Positions 14,533 through 40,328 of a DNA stretch of 64,000 nucleotides are shown piece by piece. A model generated the notes under the pieces. That model had not been told where the DNA came from. It ran no database searches and worked only from the letters and a program-made list of their open reading frames with translations. The position numbers and the translations under genes were made by a program. Numbering within the stretch: the stretch's first letter is position 1; the number at the start of each line of letters is the position of its first letter. The stretch is from Baylisascaris procyonis (Eukaryota > Nematoda > Chromadorea > Rhabditida > Ascarididae). The DNA is taken from the NCBI GenBank assembly GCA_037389465.1, contig JAZARR010000123.1, forward strand, positions 752,501 to 816,500. The letters are read 5' to 3'.

Positions 14533-17500
14533 ATGTGGCTTTTATTATTGAACTTATTGGTGGTGGTATGTGAATTGTGTAATGGAAATCTTAACGGCAT
14601 GGCGCAAGTGTCATTCGATTCTTTTCGAAATACAGCAAAAAGTAAGTCATTTCTTAGAGATTTACTCTGCTTAATGACATGAGATTATTGATCTTTAATT
14701 TCGTGATTCGATCAAATAACGTCGACGATTGCGTATGATAGCACAACTCATTGCGTGTAATTATTTTACGCCTCAGTGGATCATATAAGCGAATTCTCTA
14801 TCGTCAACTCAATATTGCTGATGCATTGGTGCTTTATTGCACTAAATCTTGGTTTGCTGGTTTACTGAAAATGGCTTACTAAATTACCAGATTTTGGGCA
14901 AGAATGGTTTACTGAAAATGGTTTACTAAATTACCAGATTTTAGGTAAAACGGTTTATTGAAAATTCATCAGGAAGGTGTCAGATTTCAGGCGATTGATT
15001 TAAAAATGTTTTGGGATGTATTTTGAAATACTGGTTTCTAGTACATTCTCAGAAACGTTTTTTTCTGATTATATGCATTGTTTTTACTCCATTGCTTTAT
15101 TGCAGTGTTCTTTATTCTTTTATAAATGAAGATTTTTTCGTTCGTAAAGCCTAAACATGCAATAAAACAGAACTCTTTAATAATATGCACTATCAAAACC
15201 TCAAGCTTTTAATTGAACATAGAAAGAAAGTCATATAAGATGCCGCAATAGAAACGTTCATAAAAGAAAATAACAAAGCACATGTTTTTATTAGCGTCTA
15301 TATGAATATTCCTTTTTTTTTGAGTGTATGTTATTGTTTAGATGAAGTGGAGTGTTCATTCGATAATATTCGTAAGATGATCGGACATACGGAGTTCTCG
15401 ATATTGGGAAAGACATCAAGTTGCACATTATTTTATATTATTGGTGATGAGCTCGAAAATGAACCTTTCGATATAACAATGGTACAGGAATCACCTTCCG
15501 GTTGCAACGATCCGGTGCCATTTTTCTACAGAAAGGATAATGGTACGAGAATCACATTTATTTCGATGTTGGGATCTTATCCGCTACATATATAACTCAT
15601 TGAAAAAAAAAAGATTCCCATTTCCTGAAAACGATTTCTTATTTCCTGAAAACATATATAACTTATTTCCTGAGAACGATTCCTATGTCAAAAATATCGT
15701 TGGAGTCAATAGGTTTTTTTGTATTTGCTCTCTTTTCATATGAAAGTGTATCCTTTTGATATTTTGAGAGCTTTAACTCCTCTTATGTTTTTTCCTCTTT
15801 TTTCTTTTATTTCTAAGAAATTAAATATCAAATTATTTCATAAACCTTTGAGGGTATGGTATATGCAAAGAACCTCTTTCATTCTCACGTAATACTAAAT
15901 AAAGGGGCCAATATGATATTAAATTTTTGATGTGTTTAATAAAGTTTTTGAGCAGTTCACTTTATTACATCTTAAAATTCAGCCAGTAATGAAATATCGT
16001 AAAGGTGTCAGCAAATTTTATCCGAAATGACAGCTAATTTGCTGATCTTGCAGAATATGAGGTTCTTGTCGCTCAGAAGAGATCGGTATATCTTGATGGC
16101 TGTGAATGGCAATCGTTTGGCTCATTTCATAGTTGTAAGTTCACCAGATCTGAGTGGCAAAAGACTTGGGTAGTACCTCAAGGAGAGGTGGACGAGATTG
16201 TTGCTCATGTAACCGATATCAATACCGATATATTGCATGTGCTCTACAAAGATGGTATTTAATTGCATTTATTGTTGCAGTAGAAAATTTCTTCTGACGA
16301 ACTAGTGTGCATTTGTATGTGAAGGCGCCCCGCCTGGTTTAAGTACCACGAATGAAACTTTTTATATAAGGGAGCTGAATATTCGCCACAAACTGTTTTT
16401 AGCCTGTTATCAGTTTGCAGAAAATCATATATCGGGATATGAAACGGATAGGGGGTAGATGGGGAGGATGGGGGGATAAATGCTCCGAATTTTCAAAGCT
16501 TTTCACTGGACAGAGCACCCATCTGAGAGCACTAAGGCCGCTTATTCGATTCAAGTTCTTAATAAACCTTTTGACCAATTACGTTCTTGTAGAGCGTCTT
16601 CTTACATTAATTTACCTATCCATCCCAAGTGGCACAGATGTTGGTTACGTTATTCCAGCGAATATGCCTCTATGTAAATGTACTTGATGAACATTTTTTT
16701 ATATTTTGGGTGATGATTCAGTATCGGATTATTTCAATTGATTTATTGATCGAATTTGCAAATTTAACTAGATGTAGTTGATAAGATCGCCTATTCAATC
16801 TTGAGGCTAGGTAAGAAATTTGCGCATCTGCGAAAATTCCAGTCGAACGACCATATCTTTAGTTACTTATCATCTATGATAATTTCCACTGGTACGCATT
16901 GACTGTTTACATTTCACCTGAAAAATGCAATAATTAATCGTGGTATGTTGAATTTGAGAAGAAGCTGTTATGTTCGACGGTATGTACAATCTGTCATCGG
17001 GAACGTTTGTAAAAAATAAAGAAATCAGCGATACGAACTTCAAATTGAGTTCATTCGACTCTGATCTGAAGGTTCGTTTGGGTATTATTATACGATTTAA
17101 TCGAATATGGCATATGATCTATCCAACTGTCTGCTCTGTTATTTCAATATCAATTGTAAAATCTCGCTCAATAGAGTTGCTTCCATAAAAACTGCGCTTA
17201 TAAAATTGAAGAGTTTCTTATATGTCAAAAATGTTTGAAATAAGATAGCTTAACGATTGTATTCTGTTACGAATAACAGTACTTAGAGAACCAAAAGCTC
17301 TTTCCTGGAAATATATATAATGCTGAAGCATTCGTTCAATTCTTGTATTAATGAAGGTGGGTTTCATCTTTAGACAGTTTATTATTGGGAGGGACGGGGG
17401 AAAAACGTGTAATCAGTAGTGTCCCATATTTCTTTCTAGACTTCAGCACAGCATAGAAAGTGTTAAACATCTGCCGTTTGAAGGGCTTTTAATCCAAAGT

Positions 17501-19435
17501 GTTAATCCAAAGCTTTTAATGAGGTGACGAAAAAAACAATGATGAATAAAACCTTTTAAATATCGATCATGATATAAAAAACATCATCTTTCGCCACTAA
17601 ATAGTTTCCATTACTTCCTTAGTTATTTATTTATCAAAAAAAAAACCCCAACAAAAAATAGTTTGAAGAGGAAACAATACACAATTGCGAAATGAAACAA
17701 ACATTAATTGATAATTTTACTCGATAATATAGATAATATGTAATTAATATTGCAGCGTCTATACTACGAAACAGAGAAATTGGGTTATCAAGAAGTGGAA
17801 AGTGATGGTGGTATTTTTTCATTTGTATCCGATCATAAACCGCTACCACATTTCAATGAATCCGATTATACAGCATTTTCATTCAGCAACAAATTCTATC
17901 TCGTTAAGAAGGTATCGTATAGTTTTTTTCCTTTCTTTTTTTAGGACTATATTAGATGGCGCTATACCTCATCATGTTGATTCTACACACTATTTAGGAG
18001 AGTCCTGAATATTACCTGGTTGTTATTGCTCTCAATATGAGATCATTCGAATGCTTTATTGCGCAAAAATTTGCATAATTATGTTGCTAACATATTTTAA
18101 TTTTGAACTAGCTGAAAGTTCAGTTGAATGTTTTGATAATTAAATTCCCCAAATGTTTGTAGAGGAATTTTTATACCTTCACACTTTTAGAAGCAGCGAT
18201 TCAAGTTATCCCATATCCCACACTAATCTATCAGTACATCGACAGCATTTTCATTTCTGCATCTATTGGTTTATGATAGCGTAGGAACAGTTGGAATATT
18301 AAAGTATATTTTCTATTGCGCATTTCTTGATAACTTTATATAATGCCAATGAGATCAGAGAAATGCAGAAAAGGGCGTATTTTACCGTCTGTTATGGTAA
18401 TCAAATATTTAAGCTCATTTTACGGTCTTTTCTTAATCCACTTGTTTAGAAAAGCTAAAGTGACGGTAACGTTGATTTATTACTGCTGACTTATTATTAC
18501 TTGTTCATAATTTTGGTGCCACATATTCCTAGTTATAATAGTGATACAATTGCCATATCCGGCATATATTATGTAATGTCTTTGCAATTTCAAAGTATTG
18601 TTACTGCTACTAATAGTAGTGGTAGTAGCAACAATCGTAGGGCTGATAATAGTGCAAAAGCCACTAAACACTTCTATTAGTGAGATCTACTAGCACAATC
18701 ATTACATCACCTATTAGTGCTGCTACTACTACCCTTTCTATTATCATAGTACCGTCCCGCACTAAAATTAGGTTGGAAATCTGAATGAGAATCCTACTGG
18801 AGATTTTCTATTATTTTCTAGTTCTTGAGTAAAGTTTACTAGGTCACTATGAGTGAATTTCAAAATTACCGCAAATTTATCGTCTCTTTCGAGAGCAAAT
18901 TTATAAGAAAAATTCCATAGTTGTGAATGCATTTGAGATGTAAACATACGACTAATGATATGGTCAATTTTTTCAACGTATAGTTTGCGTTTTTATTTCC
19001 TCCTTTAATTTTTGATCACGCTTATTTGGTCATTGAAATTTTGGTCAAATTTTGGTCATCATCTGGTCACTCAACGTAAGATGGACACTGTTATTATGAG
19101 ATGAAAAATAGGGATTAGCTGAAATTCTTGGATTCATGCCTACATTTGATTTCCAGAAACATCGTAACAATCGAGAAGCCTACTATATCGGTAATGAGGA
19201 GAACGCCGAGCAATTGTGCATTTCGAATACCGCGAATAATGTTGCACTTATTATGCAAATTTTCGTGGGTGAAGGATCATATGAAGGCTCGATTCACTCG
19301 AAAATTCGAGCACAAATCTCACCAAAAAAGAAACCGACAACGACGATTCCCTATTCCTTAACAATGAACTCAGCAAGCATCGCTACTACCTCTGCCGTTT
19401 CACTCATTTTAATTGCTATTGTATTGGCGCGTTAA
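14533..19435 (+). CDS. Unrecognised secreted protein with GPI-anchor-like tail
   Basis: Exons: 14533-14641 (ATG), 15342-15542, 16054-16254, 16499-16673, about 16959/16965-17071, 17756-17911, 19157-19435 (TAA), near 400 residues. Exon 1 encodes a signal peptide (MWLLLLNLLVVVCELCNG). The last exon ends in a Ser/Thr-rich stretch and a hydrophobic tail (VSLILIAIVLAR) with no cytoplasmic domain, as in GPI-anchored proteins. Cys residues and N-glycosylation motifs (DNGT, FNES) fit an extracellular fold. Other markers: SSCTLFYIIGDELENEPFD, LDGCEWQSFGSFHSCKF, SDGGIFSFVSDHKPLPHF. An acceptor TTTCAG ends at 14523, just before the ATG. Junctions 1-2, 2-3, 3-4, 5-6 and 6-7 agree in phase; 4-5 does not with the best donor, so exon 4 or a missing exon is unresolved. 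No family recognised. Confidence 0.65.
14859..14967. repeat. Tandem repeat, 46-47-bp unit, about 2.3 copies
   Basis: GGTTTACTGAAAATGG followed by TACTAAATTACCAGATTT recurs at 14859, 14906 and (partial) 14952, in the first intron of the GPI-type gene. Confidence 0.88.
18600..18735. repeat. Imperfect trinucleotide (TAC/TAG) inverted patch
   Basis: GGTAGTAGCA near 18620 is mirrored by TGCTGCTACTACTACC near 18720, with further TACTA/TAGTA units between. Lies in the last intron of the GPI-type gene. Confidence 0.5.
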
Positions 19436-20824
19436 GCATCAGTAGTGTACGCTAGTGCTAAATCGGAAATCCGATTCCGGAACCACTTAATTTTCTTTGA
19501 TTCCGGTCACGGTGTCATAATATTCCTGAAGGTTTCAGTTCGGGAATACGTACATTCAAAGCTCTCAGTTTTAAAATGCTTGCTAGTTTCGATTCCAGTA
19601 GCGTATTTCTATTTTTCCACAGCATTGTTTTAGTGTTGATAGCAAATGTGAAATAATTCTTTATGTACGGTGCGACACTACTATTAACATCCGAAGCATT
19701 TCCAACATTAGAAATGTGTAAGAGCAAGGATAACCTGTGTTGCTCGCTTTCTCAACCTTGTTCGATCATAACAAATAAATTTGATGCATCGAGGAGAACA
19801 GGTCGAAAGTTTAAAGTTCTCTCGTTTTATGCTTGAATTCTGAAATACTACCGGGATTCCTAGAATAAGTATGGGAAAATTGAAGTTCATTGACTGCTCT
19901 ATTTTGAATGCCAAATGCAAACGTAGTAATTGAATGAGGTCGAATAGTGAACAAATATAATTTTCTCTCAACGTTACATATGTATGTATTTGAAATGTTT
20001 GTTGATTCGTAACGTTTGTTTGGTTGTTATATATGATAGCACCGTTTATATAAATTCTTTCATTTGCTTTAAATTTTTCCGGAAGAAAAAAGGAAGTTTC
20101 TTAGCGCTAATCTATGAGTTAAACGTTAATGTAAAGTATTTTGCAAGTATAGAAAAATTCGCTTGAACAAATATTTAATACGATTTTCATATTTCACTTC
20201 AATGCAGCATTCATTTTACATTAAACTTGATAAAGCCATTGCTATTTCACTTTATTTTTGTTTTTTTTTTTTGCTTTTTATGAGCGTTTTTATGTTTTCT
20301 TCGTTAAATATATTTTCTTAATTTTGAGTGGATATTTTGAATAAATGTCAAGTCGTCTTTTTAATGCTTCATCGATAAATAAAATTTGTGGTGTGTGTGC
20401 GTTTTTCTTCATATAATATTGCAATTTTTATCGTAACAAAAAAAAAAACAAACAACTGGCACTAAAAAAATTATAAAGAGATATTTTTAACATTCACATA
20501 CATTTTAGTTCCTCTTAATAAGGTGGAAATTATTTATTAGTTTCCTTTAAAAATGAATGTTGCAATAAACATTCCAATCAATACATGCAAATATCGGGCT
20601 AGTGATGACTGATCATTGAAAGTTGCAAGTAGAACTACAATTTTGCGTAGCAAGAAAACTTCTCGCCTTTCTTTAGTTGCAGTTATCGTTGTAACATTTG
20701 CGCAGTGAAACATGAGCGAAATTTCCAAACAGATTTGTTTGAAAATTAAGGATTTCCCATAGATCCCATTTCGCATCACTTCTGTTCGATGTCTTATCGA
20801 GACTTGAAGGGGTTCGATTTGACC
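19436..20824. other. Convergent intergenic region, no gene seen
   Basis: Lies between the stop of the plus-strand GPI-type gene and the stop of the minus-strand gene. Contains T-runs and several AATAAA/AAATAA stretches that could serve as poly(A) signals for either gene. Confidence 0.5.
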
Positions 20825-21240
20825 TCATCTGCTTTTTGTGGAGGATTGAGAGGTGCTCGCTGTTGCAAGGAAAAGAAGGAAGTTGAAGAACGATGAGAAA
20901 TCAGATTGCTGTCAGTCTCAAAAGGTGTTCATTCAAAATGAATGCAGAAATTAAGCGATTCTTTTGGTGGAAGTGATTGCACATACTCGATTCCTCAATC
21001 GTCGTCCTAACGTCATCTATAGCACTAGCCTCGTCACAGTCTTCTGAGATCGTAAAACCCAACGAATTTACAAATCCAATGAATAGCTTCATGAAGTTTT
21101 TTATGGGCTTGTGACTAGCATTTGCAAGGGGTCAATATAGAGCATTAAGCTTGATCGGCCCACTTTTACCGTTGGCATTAATTGCAACATTAAAAGACCA
21201 TCGGTTGCGAGAATTTGTAATGGCAGTCAGAAGTAACTCG
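20825..21240 (-). CDS. 3' end of an unrecognised minus-strand gene
   Basis: Three coding-like segments in transcription order: about 21240-21170 (LLLTAITNSRNRWSFNVAI, donor GTAAAA), 21043-20987 (EDCDEASAIDDVRTTIEES, acceptor CTCAG, donor GTATGT), and 20859-20825 (TSTSQSSTKSR then TGA, acceptor TTTTCCTTGCAACAG). Phases agree at both junctions. The C-terminus is acidic then Ser/Thr-rich, so probably exposed. The gene converges on the GPI-type gene ending at 19435. Further 5' exons should lie to the right; two open stretches (21747-21863 and 22493-22687) are possible but their splice sites are unclear. No family recognised. Confidence 0.45.
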
Positions 21241-21746
21241 TAACATATGCAAGTATTAATTAAATTGAATTAAATTATTAAACGCTGCATAAGCGCTTTT
21301 AACCGATGCAAATTGAAATTTTTTTTCAAAGTTTCTCAATGCTTTGTTGTAGAAAGTTTCAATTCACTCTCAGAGTAGATAGCCGTATATAGAAGCGGGA
21401 AAATTGTGCAATACAATTAAGCGAGAGGATTTTCGTCAGCTTTTTTTTTGTATTATCTATTGGAATCTTTCTATGCATTTCAGCATTGTTTCTTTCATAT
21501 CACTTGAAGAGAAGCCGAAATGATAAAATTCAAAGTTGATTCCAATTAAAAAATCACTTCGATCCATAGATTCTAATTTAGGCTTTGCCTATAAGTATTC
21601 ATAGGTTTTCTTTTTGAATATATATGCAGCGGTTGGTCCTTCAAAAATAAAAAAAAATTAACCGACAAATTTATTTGAACTTTAATAGGAGTTCAGTGCA
21701 CGGATCGCTTCGTAGTCTATGATCTCTAGTTTATTTTCTTGAGAGC

Positions 21747-21863
21747 CTATTTAATTAATGAGTTTATCGATGAGCAGCTGTGTGTTTCTGCTAGATGAAT
21801 AGCAATTTCATCGGCCGAAATGTTGACATAAGTTGAGAGAGTGGCAAACGCTTCTCGAGAACG
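21747..21863 (-). other. Open, coding-like minus-strand segment
   Basis: A frame ending in TAG reads ATLSTYVNISADEIAIHLAE then THSCSSINSLIK. The residue mix is protein-like, but no good acceptor or start codon precedes it. It may belong to the minus-strand gene just to the left or be chance. Confidence 0.2.
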
Positions 21864-23298
21864 ACATTTTCGTTAACCATATACCTTTTTCCACTTTCAT
21901 AAAGATCAATCTATACGTTGGTTATTTGATATGCTCTTTTTTTCTTCAAATCTATCTTTTTTCATAAGCGCTTCGTTAGAGAAAATAATATGAATAAATA
22001 ACTGAGAGGAATCTCCATAAAAATAATTATAGTCTGAATGACACAATTTTATTAAAGTGATATATGATGATTTTCAGTAATAAATTGTAGAAATAAGAGT
22101 AAACGAGGCAGTACTTGGAGGTATCAATAAAAGAGTAGCGCTTTTCAAAAATATGCTAATTCTCCCTGAAAAATTATTTAAAAGAAATATAAAACTACTC
22201 TTAATTCTTTACTGAATAAAAAAAAATCTTATTGTATTGATCAATTTGTGAACTACATTCCATGAGTCATTCTTAGATTGACACATGGAGATAGGAAAAA
22301 AAATGAGAGAAAAATTGTCTCTTTCTGAAATCCTGAAATGTTTAACTGTTTGTTTTTCAGGGATGTCGTCACAGAGAAATATGTTTGTTGGCCAGCGTGC
22401 AATTGACGAAAAATGTCACTCAATAACAGAAATGGCCAGTATTTAATTTCTATTCATTTATGCTTTGCCACATTTCAATTTTAAATTCTATTTTAATCCA
22501 ACTGAAGCATGTAGGCGGACAAGAACATCAGAGGAGATGATATTATACGTGCTGCTTCAATTCTTGTAATTGACTCAATTAGCTTTTCACACTTGGCCAA
22601 TACAAAAGGAAAAAAACGCAGAAATGTAATCGAATTTTGGCTAGCACAAATTGTTTCGTATTTAGGTGTGTTTTGCTTCACCACCACTTAAAATGCAGCT
22701 CTACAAGTTCAATGCAGGGAAAAATTTTTTTCCACGTTTAAGTACCTATAACTACCTTAAAAGTTGATTATCTACAATTCTGTGTAGAGGATAGCGTACT
22801 CATAAGCAAAAATTCCATAGATGTAGCACATGATTCACTTTCCCGAGTTGTTGAACGGATAGGCACATGCATATGTGCACATGCATAGACACCACTTTAT
22901 CGTAATTAGCGTTGCGAATGCAAATTTTTTAAAAGTCATTTAAAATTCATTGATTCTTCTTTCTACAATTAATTTATCCAGTTGAAGCCTCTTCCCAGTT
23001 CGCGTTTTTTTTTTTCACCTGAAAGCGAAACCAAGCACTTCTGCAAGAAGCATACCATATTCGGATGCCTATAAGCTCGGGCTTTATTACTTTTTCATAA
23101 ATGATATACTTCCTAATCCGTCCCGCCAAAAGCATTCACTTTCACAATATGAGCATTCAAAGCCGCAAACGTTTATGCAATTATTAAATTAAATTACAAT
23201 ATTGCAGTTTCGCATCATTAAAATGTTGATTGACAATGAACAATAAAATCTTCATCGAGGATATTTGTTCGTTGTCGATTGCATTTTTTTTTCACTTC
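21864..23298. other. No firm gene; between a minus-strand gene and ENPP
   Basis: An open minus-strand frame (22493-22687; AKCEKLIESITRIEAARI) is protein-like but lacks clear splice sites. The right end should hold the ENPP promoter. Confidence 0.45.
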
Positions 23299-23310
23299 AA
23301 ATATTTCAGG
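23299..23310 (+). promoter_or_regulatory. Candidate trans-splice or 5'UTR acceptor of the ENPP gene
   Basis: AAATATTTCAG ending at 23309 lies 24 bases before the chosen ATG (23334). The reading frame upstream of it has no credible coding exon. It supports the start choice and fits spliced-leader addition; not proven. Confidence 0.35.
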
Positions 23311-23333
23311 AACATTTTATTGTATCAAAATCG

Positions 23334-37026
<13,693 letters not shown>

Positions 37027-37230
37027 ACTGCATTTGTTAATTTATTAATATGCATCAACAAGCGATGGATAAGGATTTATGGTGTGAGCCGCCGTCAAAG
37101 AATCTAAGATTTTTCAGCGCTATAGTTTGCGTCAAATAGTGAAAACTTTAAGATACCTTTCAACTTAACAGTTGCAGACGATCTAAACAACAATTGTCAG
37201 CAATAGTTTACTTATAGATAACCCTCAGAG

Positions 37231-37683
37231 CTATTCTAAATCATCGATGCGAATGTGTATGAGCGCCGAAGATGAAGATGCGAACCTATAGCGTTGTTGA
37301 AACGAAATTCTAAAATCGAATACGGTATCCTAAAAATGTGTTCTCTAAATGTATAACTGCTAAAGTTCGCGTCATAGATTTTGAGATGAATCGTAGGGGA
37401 AAGGAATAAGAATATCTTTCACATATTCACCAGATAATCGTCCCACGGCGTCGCCATAGGAAAGCTTGCAAATACCTCTTATAGAGAAACAAAGAAATGA
37501 AGAGGTGTAGGGACAATAATTTTTGAGGCACACAATCTGTGCGATTAATAGCCACAAAACAAATAATTAAATGAGAGGTTGAACGCTCACATATAAACTG
37601 TACCGTTGTACAAAGGATTTGAAGAATGTTCGCAATACTCTTCGCTTATCTGCATCATTGTGAAGAGATCCTCACACCACTCT
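37231..37683 (-). CDS. 3' exons of an unrecognised minus-strand gene converging on ENPP
   Basis: Three exons in transcription order: 37683-37604 (EWCEDLFTMMQISEEYCEHS), 37477-37431 (VFASFPMATPWDDYL) and 37329-37231 (DTVFDFRISFQQRYRF, then ASSSSALIHIRIDDLE and TAG). All junction phases agree; donors are GTACAG and GTGAAT, the last acceptor is CATTTTTAG. Its stop lies 204 bases from the ENPP stop, so the two genes are tail to tail. Upstream exons should lie beyond 37700: around 37800-37880 one frame reads DPYYKFGCAIGDMDLAE and another has a hydrophobic run VVLLAIWIWLKF, and I cannot choose. No family recognised. Confidence 0.55.
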
Positions 37684-38524
37684 CTATGTCATATGTAAAG
37701 ATAAGATAAATGTTTAACGTCGATTTTCACTGTGACAGTGCGTGAGTGAGTACGATTGCCGTGTAGGTGAGCTATGATACGAACCATTAGCATGGACCAT
37801 GAATCAAAGTTCCACAACGAAAACTTCAGCCAAATCCATATCGCCAATAGCACAACCGAATTTGTAGTAAGGATCAAGCTGAGATATCAAACACAGATAG
37901 GAATGTAAAATTTTTCGTTCTGTGCCTCCTCAGAGAGAGGCTCGAGCCATCAGGCGAAGATAATCTCATTCGTCGGAAATTCTGACAAATCCCCTACGAT
38001 AATTTCGACCCTTGTCTCCAATAACAGACGTTACAAAAGTATGTGCATGCAGCCGTGCACGTATAACAGGTGCAAGCCTATGTTCTTCAAAGTCCAAAAT
38101 TCCAAACCAATCAATGAGCCCAGACCCCAAGTTAAAAGTATAAAGTTAGCCCGTAAAGGTTCAAGTTAGTGAGTTCGCAGACGCCACCTTTTTAGAGCTC
38201 AATTGCCCAATCCGACACATTTTCCCATATTGAGGTATAACGTTTTATGATGCAGCATTTTAAAATGAAAAACCTCAAAAGAACATATATTCCACTTTCC
38301 ATATTGGTCAGATCTTTGCAAGATACAATTTTGCGAAATCAAAAACTTGGACAAGATCTAAACTTCAACGACACGCGTCACTCGCACACCGAACATTCAC
38401 GCGCACACTACAACGTTGCATTACGCGAGAACATAAATTAGGCGCTCGAACAAGAAGCAAAAAAAAAAAGAAAAAATTAGGCGCTCATACCCCTGGCGAT
38501 CCTCGCGTGAGCCCCAGTGAACCC
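37684..38524. other. Probable minus-strand gene interior, exons not fixed
   Basis: Protein-like minus-strand fragments occur near 37800-37880 and 37970-38130 (for example NLGSGLIDWFGILDFEEH, then APVIRARLHAHTF), but splice signals around them are weak. No plus-strand gene seen. Confidence 0.3.
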
Positions 38525-38980
38525 GCCGCGCAAAGATCAAACCTCCGCTTGGTAGATCAAAATTTTGGACACATCCCCACTGTATCTACATACACCAAAA
38601 AAAAACAACGCACAGAGCAAAGATCGATATCGTAATATGTGAAGCGGGAATCATTTCACTGCGCGCCAAAAGCAGGGTCGAAAACCTCTGAGGTAGATCA
38701 AAATTTCGCGCACATCCCCGCCCCTCACGTTCCTGCATACACCAAAAAACAACGTACAGAGCAAAGATCGATATCCTAATATGCGAAGCGGGAATCACTT
38801 CACTGCGCGCCAGAAGGTAGGGTCGAAAACCTCTGAGGTAGATCAAAATTTTGCGCATATCCCGGCCCTCGCTCTACCTACATAAACCAAAAAACAACGC
38901 ACAGATCAAACGATCGATATCCTAATATGCGAACGGGAATCACTTCATGGCGCGCTGAAAGCAGGGTCGAAGTTCGCTGA
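38525..38980. repeat. Tandem repeat, unit about 144 bp, roughly three copies
   Basis: The motif CAACGCACAGAGCAAAGATC (with small changes) recurs at 38606, 38750 and 38895, and the following AAAACCTCTGAGGTAGATC block recurs with the same spacing. Copies differ by point changes and small indels. The first copy is partial on its left. The minus-strand ORF across it is itself repetitive and not a gene. Confidence 0.85.
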
Positions 38981-40328
38981 GGATTGACATCTCATCCAAT
39001 TGACACTCATTCAAGAACAACAGAACCAAAGAACCGAAACCAGGACCAAAAACGCCCCGACAGATCAAAAATCTATGCACATCCTCCCCGGTGCCACAGT
39101 AATGGAAAGCGCAACAGATTCTCAGCATTGACGTAATTCACAGAGCACAATCCTATGGAGCAGTAAATTGGCGGAACACGACAGAGTTGCGCACAAGGCC
39201 GGAAACAACAACAAGCGGAATTTCCTAGTAATTTTCGCGCAGTAACCCTAATCTGGCTGAAAACCGATTTGCACCAAAAAAAATGCATTCGCACCTCAGC
39301 GCTCCAGTAGACGATTGAAAACCCTTACCTGCACCGACGAATCTTGCAACCTGCCTCGTCCACTGTTGCATCCGCTTGTTGGCATCGACCCGTCGTTGAA
39401 GCTGTCCAAGGCCACTAAAAACAAAAACCATCTGAGGATTTTTTCTCACAATAAAGTTTTTTGTGCACTCTTATTCTGCGAATTCCGTAAAGAACCGTTC
39501 ACAATTAATTCTGCATCTAAGGCCGACCATTTAAAAAAATGACTGAATTCTTTGTTTGGAACAATCAGTTGCATAAGAACTTCAACGAGAGAAATTACGC
39601 TTCTCTTCCGCAAGCGACTTTAAAGTAACACTGCTGCGTGGTACTCATTGCAGTGAATAAAATCTTCCCTCCCGTCACACAAAAGATTCAAGCTTAGTTC
39701 AACAAGCGCGTTGCTCAGAATACAACCCTAAACAAAAACGGATTCTATGCTACAGCTCTGTGAAATATTAGGATGGTTGTTTCAATACGTAGTTTGAGAA
39801 CCATTCTTTACCGATAGAACAGCCGGCTGAAATGGATCCGGATTCAGCTTAAGTTTTAGCTACCATCTTAAATACAACAAGCAGTACAAAGAAAAAAGCA
39901 ACCAGTGAAAATACTACATAAATGTTATAGATGTAATTCTCACCTGAGAGACGATCATAGCTGCATTGCAAAGCCATCAGCCTCACTCTTAAGAATTGCA
40001 AAAATACTGCACCGCCGTGAATAAACCTCCCACAGCCAAATATATCAGTCCAAACTTTCTAGGAGTCTATACTAATGGGGTTTATTTCCAAAAGAACTTA
40101 TCTTTCGAAAAAACCAGCAATTTAGTCGAGTAAATTACTAAAATGTTTTTAGTAGAACAAAACGAAATAGCCGCTGATCTATTGAAAGATAATTAAGCGG
40201 TAGCAGCAAACATCACAGAATGACATATAACTGAAACCTTACAACACTTCTTTGGGTTCCTAAAGAGAGGAGGGGAACTCATAAAAAAAGAGGTAACTCT
40301 TTCAGAAAAAAGACTTTAGGGAGTTTAT
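38981..40328. other. Mostly non-coding apart from the exon at 39329-39414
   Basis: A/C-rich on the plus strand. I see no second exon with convincing splice signals on either strand. Confidence 0.4.
39329..39414 (-). CDS. Isolated minus-strand coding exon
   Basis: 86-bp exon with a strong acceptor (TTTTTGTTTTTAG) and donor (GTAAGG) on the minus strand; the frame reads GLGQLQRRVDANKRMQQW then TRQVARFVGA. The residues suggest a helical, possibly coiled-coil segment. Partner exons were not found: 38.5-39.3 kb to its left is repetitive and 39.4-40.3 kb to its right is unclear. No family recognised. Confidence 0.45.

Noticed and set aside
38586..38858. 90-residue minus-strand ORF with an internal repeat
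   Set aside because: It is the 144-bp tandem repeat read in frame twice, not a gene.
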